Assembly (NCBI RefSeq): GCF_003671715.1
Contig: NZ_RAIF01000025.1
Span: 120,758-154,265 of the forward strand
Source: Streptomyces sp. E2N166
GTDB taxonomy: Bacteria; Actinomycetota; Actinomycetes; Streptomycetales; Streptomycetaceae
Direction of reading: 5' to 3'
Length of the DNA stretch: 33,508 bases
The notes under the pieces were generated by a model, which made no database searches, was not told where the DNA came from, and worked only from the letters and a program-made list of their open reading frames with translations. The position numbers and the translations under genes are program-made. Shown piece after piece: positions 17,002 through 24,930 of the stretch (its first letter is position 1; every line of letters begins with the position of its first letter).

Positions 17002-18042
17002 ATGCGCTCCTTCCGCGACCTCTCGTCCAGCCCGCGCCGGTGGCCCGCCGCGCTCGCCCTGGCCCTCACCCTCCCCCTGGCCGGCTGCGCCACCGAGTCC
17101 GGGGGCCGCGAGTCCGGGCGCCCGGACTCGGCGCCATCGGTGAGCAGCACGTCCCCGCCCGGTGCCACGGCATCCGCGGCACCGGAGGCGGTCCGCGGTT
17201 GGCTGCGGGCCGACGGCCACACCCGCCGGTACCTCCTGCACCGGCCCGCCGCCGACGGCCCGAGGCCCCTGGTCATCGCCTTCCACGGCCGCGGCGCCGA
17301 CGCCGCCGGGATGCGCGAGAAGAGCCGGCTGGAGAAGGCCGCCGGGGCCCGCGGCATGCTGGTCGCCTACCCCGAGGGGCTCGACAACGGCTGGGGCGCG
17401 GGCAGGCAGGCGACCGAGCGGCGCCCGGATCCCGACCTCGACGTGCGGTTCACCGAGGCACTGATCAGGCACCTGGTGCGCACCGAGCGGGCCGACCCCG
17501 AGCGGGTCTACGTCGCCGGATTCTCCAACGGCGGCTCGATGGCGCTGCGCATGGCCGCCGAGCGTCCCGGCCTGCTGGCGGGAGCGGCCTCGGTCTCCGG
17601 GCAACTGCCCGCGGGCGCCGCCGCGGTCAGGCCCACCGGGCCCGTCCCCGTCATGGTCGTCTACGGCGCCGACGACCCCGTACGCCCCCTCGCGGGCTGG
17701 CCCTCCCCGCCGCCGGACCCCGAGGAGCCGATCCTCCCGAGCCTGTCCGCCCGGGACAGCGCGGAGGCGTTCGCGGCGGCGGGCGGCGCGGGCGAACCGG
17801 TCACGGAGGAAGCGAAGGGTTACGACCGAACCGTCTGGCGCCTGACGGAGGCGGCCTCCGATGCCCCCGACGCCTCCGATGCCTCCGGCGGCGGCCGGGA
17901 GGCCACCGTCCAGCTCCTGGTCGTCGAGGACGCCGGTCACACCTGGCCGGGCTCGTCGGTCACCCCGCCCAAGGGGTTCGGCCCCACCAGCAAGGCCCTG
18001 AACGCCACCGACACGATCCTCGACTTCTTCGCAGCCGGCTGA
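17002..18042 (+). CDS. Secreted esterase lipoprotein, polyhydroxybutyrate depolymerase/LpqC type
   Basis: The 346-residue product starts at ATG 17002, with no strong ribosome binding site. A signal peptide ends in a good lipobox, LAGC with Cys29, followed by a Ser/Pro-rich linker to about residue 65. The alpha/beta hydrolase core then has LVIAFHGRGADA (oxyanion region), the nucleophile Ser175 in GFSNG, Asp224/Asp225 (YGADDPV) and His313 (DAGHTWPG). This order fits the PHB depolymerase/feruloyl esterase (CE1-like) group. Substrates may be polyesters or feruloyl or acetyl esters. A small insert rich in Asp, Ala and Ser (APDASDASGGG) lies near residue 290. Divergent from LysR and possibly under its control. 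Confidence 0.87.
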   Translation: MRSFRDLSSSPRRWPAALALALTLPLAGCATESGGRESGRPDSAPSVSSTSPPGATASAAPEAVRGWLRADGHTRRYLLHRPAADGPRPLVIAFHGRGADAAGMREKSRLEKAAGARGMLVAYPEGLDNGWGAGRQATERRPDPDLDVRFTEALIRHLVRTERADPERVYVAGFSNGGSMALRMAAERPGLLAGAASVSGQLPAGAAAVRPTGPVPVMVVYGADDPVRPLAGWPSPPPDPEEPILPSLSARDSAEAFAAAGGAGEPVTEEAKGYDRTVWRLTEAASDAPDASDASGGGREATVQLLVVEDAGHTWPGSSVTPPKGFGPTSKALNATDTILDFFAAG

Positions 18043-18059
18043 CCGAGACGACGCGGCCC

Positions 18060-18132
18060 GACGCACAGACCCGACGCACAGACCTGGCCCACAGATCCGA
18101 CTCACAGACCTGGCCCACAGGCCCGACCCACA
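18060..18132. repeat. Imperfect tandem repeats upstream of the PBP gene
   Basis: Two 26-bp copies lie head to tail at 18081-18106 and 18107-18132 and differ at three positions (both begin gacctggcccacag). The preceding 18060-18080 holds shorter versions of the same theme (gacgcacagacc). They fill most of the 103 bases between esterase and PBP genes and may act as spacer or regulator site. Confidence 0.7.
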
Positions 18133-18145
18133 GACAGGAACCCTG

Positions 18146-19780
18146 ATGCCGGACTCTCCCTACTTCACCCCTCCGCGCCGCCGCGGGCCGCGCAACGGTG
18201 TGCGGGCCGTCGCCGCCGTGGGGGTCGTGCTCGCCATCGCCGCGGGCGGCTCGTACGCCGCCGGGGTCGGGCCCTTCGCACGCGGCGACGACGGTCCCGA
18301 CCCCGCCGCGATGAAGCAGGCGCGCGCGTTCCTCGCCGACTGGGCCGCCGGGCGCCTGCCGAGCGCGGCCGGCCGCACCACCAGACCCGGCACGGCACAG
18401 GAGGTGCTGCAGAGCTTCACCGCGGGCCTCGACATCGGCAGGCCGCGACTGACGGCGGCGGGAGAGGCGAAGGAGGCCGAGGACGGCACCCTCGGCGTCC
18501 CCTTCACCGCGAAGATGCCGATCACGGGCCTGGGCACCTGGACGTACGAGTCGCGACTGCCGCTGCGCGAACAGGACGACGGCGGCTGGAAGGTGGACTG
18601 GCGGCTGTCCCTGGTGCACCCGCGGCTGAGCGACACGGAGAAGTTCCGGCTGGAGCGCGAGGAGACGACCCCGCCGAACGTCACGGACCGCGACGGGACC
18701 TCCCTCTCGGGCGGCGAGTACCCGTCCCTGACTCCACTGCTCGGACGGCTCGCCGACAGCACCGGTGGCGGACCGCGAGGCGCGGTCGAGCTGATCGACC
18801 GGGCCACCGGCGAGACCGTGCGCACCGAGGCGGCCTTCGGGAAGAAGCCCGACCCGGCGACGGACGGCAGGCCCGTCCGCACCACCCTGGACGCCACCTG
18901 GCAGTCCGCGGCCGAACAGGCCCTCACCGAGGCCGACGGCGAGAACGCCGCCCTCGTCGCCCTGCGCATCGACAACGGCGAGGTCCTCGCCCTCGCCAAC
19001 TCCCCCTCCACCGGCTTCAACCGCGCCGCCTCCGGCACCTACGCACCCGGCTCCACCTGGAAGATCGTCACCAGCAGCGCCCTGCTGCTCAAGGGCGCGG
19101 TGGAGCCCGACGACGTCGTGGACTGCCCCAAGTACCTGACCGTCGGCAAGGAGTTCCACAACGTCGAGACGTCCGAGTACCCCGGCGCCACCTTCCGGAA
19201 GGACTTCACGGAGTCCTGCAACACCGCGTTCATCAGCCTGCGCGGCAAGCTGGACGAGGGGGAGCTGGGGAAGGTCGCCCGCACCTACTTCGGGGTGGGC
19301 CAGGAGTGGCACATCGGCATCCCGACGTACGACGGCTCCGTGCCGGTGCCCAAGGACGAGACGGAGAAGGCCGCGTCGATGATCGGGCAGGGCCGGGTCC
19401 AGGCCAACCCGCTGATCATGGCGTCGGTGACGGCCACCGCGGTCTCCGGCGAGTTCCACCAGCCGTCCGTCACCGCCGGCAACGAGGACGAGACCCGCAC
19501 CGAGCCGCTCCCCGGCGGGGTCGTCACCCAGCTGCGCGAGCTGATGCGGGCCACCGTCACCGACGGCACCGCGCACGTCCTGGCCGACCTGCCCGGCGAG
19601 ATCGGCGCGAAGACCGGTACCGCCGAGGTCTCCGACGACCAGGACAACAACGGCTGGCTCGTCGCCCACCGCGGCAACGTGGCCGTCGCCGTCGTCGTCG
19701 AGGAGGGCGTCACCGGCGGCGGCTCGGCGGGACCGGTCGTGCACAGCCTGCTGTCGGCCGTACCGGAGGACCCGTCCTGA
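18146..19780 (+). CDS. Class B penicillin-binding protein with NTF2-like N-terminal domain
   Basis: The start is ATG 18146, with AGGAA upstream; the product has 544 residues. A cytoplasmic basic tail and one membrane helix (about residues 20-40) anchor it. An NTF2-like MecA-N type domain (about 50-160) follows, then a short dimer-type linker. The transpeptidase domain has the catalytic Ser303 in STWK, SCN at 357-359 and KTGTAEV at 489-495. There is no glycosyltransferase domain. It should crosslink peptidoglycan in growing or sporulating hyphae and bind beta-lactams. The MecA-N domain is typical of streptomycete class B PBPs. It is not in a cell-division cluster, so its exact role is open. 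Confidence 0.92.
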   Translation: MPDSPYFTPPRRRGPRNGVRAVAAVGVVLAIAAGGSYAAGVGPFARGDDGPDPAAMKQARAFLADWAAGRLPSAAGRTTRPGTAQEVLQSFTAGLDIGRPRLTAAGEAKEAEDGTLGVPFTAKMPITGLGTWTYESRLPLREQDDGGWKVDWRLSLVHPRLSDTEKFRLEREETTPPNVTDRDGTSLSGGEYPSLTPLLGRLADSTGGGPRGAVELIDRATGETVRTEAAFGKKPDPATDGRPVRTTLDATWQSAAEQALTEADGENAALVALRIDNGEVLALANSPSTGFNRAASGTYAPGSTWKIVTSSALLLKGAVEPDDVVDCPKYLTVGKEFHNVETSEYPGATFRKDFTESCNTAFISLRGKLDEGELGKVARTYFGVGQEWHIGIPTYDGSVPVPKDETEKAASMIGQGRVQANPLIMASVTATAVSGEFHQPSVTAGNEDETRTEPLPGGVVTQLRELMRATVTDGTAHVLADLPGEIGAKTGTAEVSDDQDNNGWLVAHRGNVAVAVVVEEGVTGGGSAGPVVHSLLSAVPEDPS

Positions 19781-19803
19781 GCCGCTCGGGACGTGGCCGG
19801 CGG

Positions 19804-20310
19804 TCAGCCGAGGCGCACCGGCAGTTCCGCCGGGCCCCGCAGCAGGGTGCTGGTGCGCCAGGTGGGCGTCGCCGGGCCGGCGGCGAGGGCGAGCCCGAGG
19901 AGCAGCCGTACGGCGACGGTGGCCTCGACGCGGGCAGGCGGGGCCCCGGGACAGTGGTGGAGGCCGTGGCCGAAGCCGAGGTGGCCCTGCGTCCGGCGGC
20001 CGATGTCGAAGCGGTCGGGGCCGGAGAAGTGCCCGGGGCCGCGGGAGGCGGCGGTGAGGGAGCCGAGCACCGAGTCGCCCGCGGCGAACCTGGCGCGCCC
20101 CGGCCCCAGCGGTTCGGCCGCGAAGCGGAACGCGGTGGCGTGCACGGGGGAGTCCCTGAGCGCCGCGACCGCGCCGGACGCCTGGCGCCGCCCCCTGGCC
20201 CTGCTCCTCGGCGGCCTGCGCACCGCGCCGCTTCCGCCGCCCCTGCCCGCCCCCTCGCTCACCGCCGCCGAACTGGGCGACGTCCTGCGGGAGACGGGCC
20301 CGCACCGCAC
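19804..20310 (-). pseudogene. Cytochrome P450 remnant (C-terminal heme-binding part)
   Basis: Only the last ~130 codons (19804 to about 20200) are P450-like. They contain the heme signature HLGFGHGLHHCPG with its Cys, preceded by FSGPDRFDIGRR and followed by a normal C-terminus (LLRGPAELPVRLG). The ExxR motif, I helix and everything before are missing; codons upstream of the conserved block are Arg/Gly-rich nonsense. A normal P450 has about 400 residues. The fragment cannot work alone. It is a relic between the PBP and tatA genes. Confidence 0.7.
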
Positions 20311-20352
20311 ACGCGGTGGCGGCCGCGTGGCCGACGCGTGAGGTGAGGTGGC

Positions 20353-20604
20353 TCAGCCCTGGGAAGTGGGCGCCGCGGGCCCGCCGTCCCCGGTGCCCTC
20401 GCGGCGGACCGCCTCACCCCGGATGACGCGCGGCGCCTCCCGGTCCTCCGGCGCCGTCCGCTCCTCGTCCTTCATCGCGCGGGCCTCGGCCTTGAGGATG
20501 CGGGCCGACTTGCCCGCCGAGCGGGTCAGCTCGGGGAGCTTCTTGGCGGCGAGAACGGCAATGACGACGATGAGAATGATCGCGAGCTCGCTCAGTCCGA
20601 ACAC
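20353..20604 (-). CDS. tatA: Sec-independent translocase TatA/E-type protein
   Basis: The start is GTG 20604, with AGGGAG four bases upstream; the in-frame ATG at 20652 lies inside the hairpin and has no site. The 83-residue product has the TatA layout: a short N-terminus with FGLSE, one membrane helix (residues 6-20: LAIILIVVIAVLAAK), a hinge and an amphipathic helix (KKLPELTRSAGKSARILK), then a charged soluble tail. TatA multimers form the channel for folded twin-arginine precursors. Streptomycetes have more than one TatA-like gene; no tatB or tatC is next to this one, so it may be an extra copy. The tail is rich in Arg, Glu and Pro. Confidence 0.85.
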   Translation of the reverse strand: MFGLSELAIILIVVIAVLAAKKLPELTRSAGKSARILKAEARAMKDEERTAPEDREAPRVIRGEAVRREGTGDGGPAAPTSQG

Positions 20605-20625
20605 GGCGCTCCCTGTGGGCGTACG

Positions 20626-20652
20626 GTGCGGGCCCGCGGCACGGGCCCGCAC
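20626..20652 (-). terminator. Strong hairpin between terB and tatA
   Basis: A perfect 11-bp stem pairs 20626-20636 with 20642-20652 around a 5-base loop. It lies 59 bases past the terB stop and 22 bases before the tatA start on the same strand. It could terminate terB transcription and separate it from tatA. Confidence 0.65.
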
Positions 20653-20710
20653 GGAATCTACGGCAAAGTCGGCGGGGGCCAGGGCCAGGGCCTGGGCCTG
20701 GGCGGCGGCC

Positions 20711-21166
20711 TCAGAGGTCGAACTCGTGCGGCGGCAGGTCCAGGGCGTAGCACGCCTCGCGGACCACGGCCCGCTCGTCCTTGTCGAAGTCCCCGTCGGC
20801 GCCGCCGATCACGATGCCGATCTGCACGACGGCCCGTGCCTCGGCGGGCTTCTTCTTGGCCTTGGCGATCTCCTGGAGGACGCCGACCTTGCCGAAGGCG
20901 AAGTCGGCGGTCAGCTTGTCCAGGTTGGCCTCGAAGCGGCGGCGCAGGTCGTCGGCGGGGAAGTTCTGCAGCACCTCGTTGGTCCCGATCAGCTGGGCCA
21001 CGCGCTGCCGCTCGGACGGGTCGACGCTGCCGTCGGCGGCGGCGACCAGCGCGCACATCGCCATGCTCGCGTCGCGGAAGGCGCCGCTCTTGAGGTCGTT
21101 CTTCTTCGCCACGAGCTGCGTCTGCATCTGCGACGCGGACTCCTTGAAGCGGTCCCACAGGGCCAT
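20711..21166 (-). CDS. terB: TerB-family protein
   Basis: The start is ATG 21166, with GGAG five bases upstream. The 151-residue product shows the all-helical TerB fold: a helix with KNDLKSGAFRDASMAMCALVAAADGSVDPSE (metal-binding-type loop ADGSVDPSE), and its second-half counterpart IGGADGDFDKDERAVV. The two acidic loops are pseudosymmetric and are proposed to bind a metal, seen in the family. TerB occurs in tellurite and stress-response (ter) systems with TerD, TerC and TelA. Here only TerB is present, next to spo0M; no TerD is in the window. Upstream lies an inverted repeat that resembles one before spo0M. Confidence 0.9.
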   Translation of the reverse strand: MALWDRFKESASQMQTQLVAKKNDLKSGAFRDASMAMCALVAAADGSVDPSERQRVAQLIGTNEVLQNFPADDLRRRFEANLDKLTADFAFGKVGVLQEIAKAKKKPAEARAVVQIGIVIGGADGDFDKDERAVVREACYALDLPPHEFDL

Positions 21167-21197
21167 GAGAACTCCGTACGGGTCGAGAGGGGCGAGG

Positions 21198-21215
21198 TTC
21201 TACACCCTTGTAGAA
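21198..21215. promoter_or_regulatory. Inverted repeat TTCTACA-N4-TGTAGAA upstream of terB
   Basis: A perfect 7-bp inverted repeat with a 4-base spacer (ccct) lies 32-49 bases before the terB start, just before the spo0M stop codon on the same strand. A similar site occurs upstream of spo0M at 22297-22312. It resembles operators of BlaI/CopY-like repressors in shape, by eye only. Confidence 0.55.
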
Positions 21216-21219
21216 GTTA

Positions 21220-22227
21220 TCAGGCGTCCCCGTCGTCCCCGAAGCCGTCCCCGAAGCCGTCCTCGGAACCGTTCTCGGACTCGTCCTCGAAGAAGTCCCC
21301 CACCTCGTCGACGGCCTCGGCCGCCACCATCGCGCCGGCGACCCCCACCGCGAGCCCGGCCGCGCCCGCCGCGACGGCGGTGCCGGGGCCGGAACCGCCG
21401 GACAGGGCCCCGGACTCGTGCCCGTACACGGCGTGTGAGCCGTAGGACGCCCGGTGCTCGACCAGCTCCCGGACCCAGCCGTCGACGAGGGCGTTCCAGT
21501 CCTGCGGCCCGGCCGGTCCCTCGTGGGGGACGGTGAAGCGGCTGAGGGCGTCGTGGCCGTCGGAGAACGGGCCGCCGCGCTTGTCCGCCTCCAGGACCAC
21601 CTCAAGGGCGCCGGCCACGGCCAGGAAGGTCAGCTCGATCTCGTTGACCTGGTCGGCGTACCGCGGGGGCGGGGTGAGCTCGATCTCCTGGTAGAAGGGC
21701 AGCTGCTGCCCGGTGCCGCCGATACGGCCGTACTCCAGGTCGGCGGAGCGGAAGCCGAAGCCGAGCTGCCCGAAGGCCTCCAGGACCGCCTCCTGGGCGG
21801 GCAGGGGCGCCACGGTCACCTGGTCCAGGTCGCCCTTGTCCCGGGCGCCGGCGACCGCCAGCTCGGTGCGCACGCCGAGCACGATGCCCAGTGGCTGCCC
21901 GTAGAGCTCGGTGACCGGCGTCTCCCAGGGCAGCGGCACCGTGAACGGCACGCCGCGCCGCTCGCCCGCCGCCAGCCGGAAACCCCCGCCGACCGTGTGC
22001 CGGCCGAAGACGACGACGCCCTCGCCCTCCCCGTGGTCGCCCTGCTCGGCCTCGACGCGGGCCACCAGTTCCAGCGCGACGTGCTCGACATCGTGGTCGG
22101 CGGTGCCGCCGACGAGATGGACCCGGCCCGGCAGCGCGCCCCCCGGCCGGGCGGCGCCCGGGTCGAGGACCGTGTCCAGCGAGGGCCCACCCACGCCGAG
22201 GGAACCGAGCAGCCGCTTGAACACCAT
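21220..22227 (-). CDS. spo0M: Sporulation-control protein Spo0M-like (arrestin fold)
   Basis: The chosen start is ATG 22227, eleven bases after AAGGAG; a GTG at 22239 would overlap that site. The 335-residue product has the Spo0M layout: VFKRLLGSLGVGGPSLDTVL start, a bilobed beta-sandwich (GRVHLVGGTADHDVEHVALELV, PFTVPLPWETPVTEL, VRTELAVAGARDKGDLDQ), and a second lobe with FTVPHEG and WVRELVEHR. The Asp-rich loop (ARDKGDLDQ) is the conserved centre. The C-terminus is longer than in Bacillus: a hydrophobic Gly/Ala stretch and an acidic tail (DFFEDESENGSEDGFGDG). It probably helps to control division or sporulation. The promoter has the terB-like repeat. Confidence 0.9.
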   Translation of the reverse strand: MVFKRLLGSLGVGGPSLDTVLDPGAARPGGALPGRVHLVGGTADHDVEHVALELVARVEAEQGDHGEGEGVVVFGRHTVGGGFRLAAGERRGVPFTVPLPWETPVTELYGQPLGIVLGVRTELAVAGARDKGDLDQVTVAPLPAQEAVLEAFGQLGFGFRSADLEYGRIGGTGQQLPFYQEIELTPPPRYADQVNEIELTFLAVAGALEVVLEADKRGGPFSDGHDALSRFTVPHEGPAGPQDWNALVDGWVRELVEHRASYGSHAVYGHESGALSGGSGPGTAVAAGAAGLAVGVAGAMVAAEAVDEVGDFFEDESENGSEDGFGDGFGDDGDA

Positions 22228-22245
22228 CGAGGCGTTCACTCCTTC

Positions 22246-22265
22246 ACGTTCGTTCGCACGTTCGT
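22246..22265. repeat. Short direct repeat in the spo0M leader
   Basis: acgttcgt occurs at 22246-22253 and 22258-22265 with a 12-base period. It lies between the spo0M start and the inverted repeat at 22297. Confidence 0.4.
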
Positions 22266-22296
22266 CCGGGGAACAACCGGAACCGTCCGGCAGTTC

Positions 22297-22313
22297 TCTA
22301 CAGGCGAGTAGAA
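22297..22313. promoter_or_regulatory. TerB-like inverted repeat upstream of spo0M
   Basis: TCTAC (22297-22301) and GTAGA (22308-22312) are separated by six bases, with a following A; this matches the terB site in both arms (TCTAC-N6-GTAGA). The inner pair differs (TCTACA/AGTAGA). It lies 70 bases upstream of the spo0M start. Confidence 0.5.
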
Positions 22314-22336
22314 GCATAGGGGTCCGAGGACATTGA

Positions 22337-22476
22337 GGACTCCCCATGCTTTTGCTCGTCCTTTACCATGAGAGGGAAACCTCGGGCGCCCAGCTGGTAC
22401 CGGCGCCCCCGACCCCGTTAAGGAGTCCCGTTCCGTAATGGAGCCTCCCAGTACCGGCCGTGCCATGGCCGGCCCG
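22337..22476 (+). promoter_or_regulatory. Structured 5' region of the CBS/DUF21 operon
   Basis: Three stems can form: GGACTCC (22337-22343) with GGAGTCC (22422-22428), a long-range pairing that encloses GGGCGCC (22384-22390) with GGCGCCC (22402-22408), and CCGGCC with GGCCGG near 22455-22473. The pairing at 22422-22428 would cover the GGAG before the leader ORF. It does not match any riboswitch class that I recognise (M-box, ykoY and ydaO patterns were looked for). Confidence 0.4.
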
Positions 22477-22536
22477 CAGTCCTTCCTGTGCGCGCGTGCG
22501 CCGTATGTGCGTGAGGGAAGCGGGGTGGCACGGTGA
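22438..22536 (+). CDS. 32-codon leader ORF coupled to the next gene
   Basis: ATG 22438 follows AAGGAG by twelve bases, a long but usable distance. The peptide has 32 residues (begins MEPPSTGRAMAGPQSFLCAR) and stops with TGA at 22534-22536, overlapping the GTG start of the next gene (GTGA). That gene has no good ribosome binding site of its own, so translation is likely to pass through this ORF. It is not long enough for a coding test, and the real gene may simply start here with weak initiation. Confidence 0.35.
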   Translation: MEPPSTGRAMAGPQSFLCARAPYVREGSGVAR

Positions 22537-23873
22537 CCGAGGTCCTGCTGCTCCTGCTGGCCCTCCTCCTCACCCTGGCCTGCGCCCTCTTCGTGGCGGC
22601 CGAGTTCTCCCTCACCACCGTCGAGCGCGGTGACCTGGAGCGTGCCGCCGAGTCCGGTGAGCGCGGCGCCGACGGCGCCCTGAAGGCCGTACGGTCCCTG
22701 ACCCTCCAGCTCTCCGGCGCCCAGCTTGGCATCACCGTGACCTCGCTGGTCATCGGCATGCTGGCCGAGCCGTCCCTCGCGGTGCTGCTGCGCGGCCCGC
22801 TGCGGGCGATCGGCCTGGGCGCTGCCGCGTCCACGGTGGCGACCGTGCTCGGCGTCGTCGTCTCCACCGTCGTCCTGATGGTCGTCGGTGAGCTGGTCCC
22901 GAAGAACTGGGCGATCTCCCGCCCGCTGGCCGTCGCGAAGGTCGTCGCGGGCCCGCAGCGCGGCTTCACCACCGCGTTCGGCCCCTTCATCCGGCACCTG
23001 AACGACACCGCGAACCGCTTCGTGCGCCGCTTCGGCCTGGAGCCGGCCGAGGAGCTGGCGTCCGCCCGCAGCGCTGAGGAACTGGTCGCCCTGGCCCAGC
23101 ACTCGGCCGCCGAGGGCGCCCTGGAGGCGGACTCGGCCGAGCTGTTCGTGCGCACCCTGCACCTGAGCGAGCTGACCGCGGAGAACGTCATGACCCCGCG
23201 CGTGGACGTCAAGGCCCTGGAGGCCCAAGCCACCGCCGCCGACGCCGCGAACCTCTCGCACGCCACCGGCCTGTCCCGCTTCCCGGTCTACCGGGACAGC
23301 CTGGACGAGGTCATCGGCACCGTGCACATCCGCGACGTCCTGGCCCTGGAGCCGGAGCGGCGCACCGTCACCCCCGTCACCCAGCTGGCCACCGCGCCGC
23401 TCCTGGTGCCGGACAGCCTGCCCGCCGACCGCCTCCTGGAGCGCATGCGCCAGACCCGCACCATGGCCGTCGTCATCGACGAGTACGGCGGTACGGCGGG
23501 CGTGGCGACCGTCGAGGACATCGTGGAGGAGGTCGTCGGTGAGGTGCGCGACGAGCACGACCCGGTCGAGATACCGGACCTGCTGCCCGCCCCCGCCGAG
23601 ACGGACGGCCGCACGGCCTGGGAGGCCGACGGCTCGCTCCGCCTGGACCGGCTCGCGCGCATCGGCCTGACCGCACCGGACGGGCCGTACGAGACCCTGG
23701 CCGGCCTGGTCGCCACCCACCTGGCACGCATCCCCGCCAAGGGTGACGTCATCGACCTGGACGGCTGGCGCCTGGACGTCCTCGACGTCGACCACCACCG
23801 CGCCGACCGCCTGCGGGTCACCGCACCCGCGCCGGCCCCCTCGGCCGACCGGCAGCCGGAGGTGGCCCGATGA
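22533..23873 (+). CDS. CNNM/CorC-type membrane protein with DUF21 and CBS domains
   Basis: The start is GTG 22533; the 446-residue protein is the usual length. An N-terminal DUF21 membrane domain (residues 1-140; four hydrophobic segments, with AAEFSLTTVERGDLERAA and the GELVPKNWAI motif) is followed by a pair of CBS domains (about 185-350: NVMTPRVDVKAL, LSRFPVYRD, AVVIDEYGGTAGVATVEDIVEEVVGE) and a CorC/HlyC C-terminal domain (AWEADGSLRLDRLA, KGDVIDLDGW). Family members transport Mg2+ or other cations or regulate such transport. The old name hemolysin is misleading. Its stop overlaps the start of the paralogue downstream. Confidence 0.92.
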   Translation: MTEVLLLLLALLLTLACALFVAAEFSLTTVERGDLERAAESGERGADGALKAVRSLTLQLSGAQLGITVTSLVIGMLAEPSLAVLLRGPLRAIGLGAAASTVATVLGVVVSTVVLMVVGELVPKNWAISRPLAVAKVVAGPQRGFTTAFGPFIRHLNDTANRFVRRFGLEPAEELASARSAEELVALAQHSAAEGALEADSAELFVRTLHLSELTAENVMTPRVDVKALEAQATAADAANLSHATGLSRFPVYRDSLDEVIGTVHIRDVLALEPERRTVTPVTQLATAPLLVPDSLPADRLLERMRQTRTMAVVIDEYGGTAGVATVEDIVEEVVGEVRDEHDPVEIPDLLPAPAETDGRTAWEADGSLRLDRLARIGLTAPDGPYETLAGLVATHLARIPAKGDVIDLDGWRLDVLDVDHHRADRLRVTAPAPAPSADRQPEVAR

Positions 23874-24892
23874 CCGTCGTACAGCTCCTCATCGGCGCCC
23901 TGACGCTGCTGACCAACGCCTTCTTCGTCGGCGCCGAGTTCGCCATGATCTCGGTACGCCGCAGCCAGATCGAGCCGCGCGCGAAGACGGGTGACAAGCG
24001 CGCCCGGATGACCCTGTGGGGCCTGGAACACATCTCCGCGATGATGGCCACGGCCCAGCTCGGCATCACCGTCTCCTCCCTCGTGCTCGGCGCGGTCGCG
24101 GAACCGGCCATCGCGCACCTGATGGAGCCGGTCTTCGAGGCGGTCCACATGCCGCACGCGCTGGTCCACCCGATCGCCTTCGCGATTGCCCTGGCCCTCG
24201 CCACCTATCTGCACATGCTGATCGGCGAGATGATCCCGAAGAACATCGCGCTGGCCGCCCCGGCGGCCACCGCGCTGGTCCTCGGCCCGCCGCTGGTCGC
24301 CCTCACCCGGGCGCTGAAGCCGGTCATCTTCGGCATCAACGCCTTCGCCAACACGCTCCTCAAGCTGCTGCGGGTGGAGCCGAAGGACGAGGTCGAGGCC
24401 GTCTTCACCGACGACCAGCTGGCCCGGATGGTCGTCGACGCGAGCGAGGCCGGGCTCCTCACCCCGGCCGACGGCGAGCGCCTGCGCGACGCGCTGGAAC
24501 TGGGCACCCGCCCGGTCGGCGAGATCCTGGTCCCGGCCCCGAAGATGCGCACGGTCGACCACACGGTCACCCCGGCCGAGCTGGAGCGCATGGCCGCCGA
24601 GGCGGGCTACTCCCGCTTCCCGGTCACCGGCCCCGGCGGCACCGTCCTCGGCTACCTGCACATCAAGGACACCCTGGGTCTCACCGACCGCGGCCGTCCC
24701 TTCCCGCGTGCTGCCCTGCACCGGGTCACCCGGGTCCGCATCGACACCCCGCTCGACGACACCCTCACCGCCCTGCGCACCGAGGACAGCCACCTGGCCG
24801 CCGTCACCGGCGAGACGGGCGCGGTCCTGGGCTTCGTGACGATGGAGGACGTCCTGACGGAACTGGTGGGCCCGACGACGCCGGTGGCATGA
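23870..24892 (+). CDS. Second CNNM-type membrane protein with CBS domains (paralogue)
   Basis: ATG 23870 overlaps the TGA of the first gene (ATGA), so they are coupled. The 340-residue protein repeats the layout: DUF21 domain (residues 1-150, with GAEFAMISVRRSQIEP, GITVSSLVLGAVAEP, GEMIPKNIALAAPAA), then CBS pair (GEILVPAPKMRTVDH, YSRFPVTGPGG, GYLHIKDTLGL, GFVTMEDVLTELVG). It lacks the CorC C-terminal domain, which is why it is ~100 residues shorter. The pair may form a heteromer with one CorC-bearing subunit, a common arrangement in actinobacteria. A cation transport or sensing role is inferred from the family. Confidence 0.92.
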   Translation: MTVVQLLIGALTLLTNAFFVGAEFAMISVRRSQIEPRAKTGDKRARMTLWGLEHISAMMATAQLGITVSSLVLGAVAEPAIAHLMEPVFEAVHMPHALVHPIAFAIALALATYLHMLIGEMIPKNIALAAPAATALVLGPPLVALTRALKPVIFGINAFANTLLKLLRVEPKDEVEAVFTDDQLARMVVDASEAGLLTPADGERLRDALELGTRPVGEILVPAPKMRTVDHTVTPAELERMAAEAGYSRFPVTGPGGTVLGYLHIKDTLGLTDRGRPFPRAALHRVTRVRIDTPLDDTLTALRTEDSHLAAVTGETGAVLGFVTMEDVLTELVGPTTPVA

Positions 24893-24930
24893 CCCCGGGA
24901 ACCGGGGAACTACCGCACGGCCACGACCGT

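Noticed and set aside
20711..21166. Complete tellurite resistance operon
   Set aside because: Only TerB is present; TerC, TerD, TerZ and TelA are not in the window.
22321..22532. M-box, yybP-ykoY or ydaO riboswitch before the CBS/DUF21 operon
   Set aside because: The conserved cores of these classes were not found. Only stems that can form by pairing are left, so no class is assigned.
22533..24892. Hemolysin genes
   Set aside because: The name comes from old annotation of the DUF21/CBS/CorC family; these are membrane cation transport or regulation proteins, not toxins.
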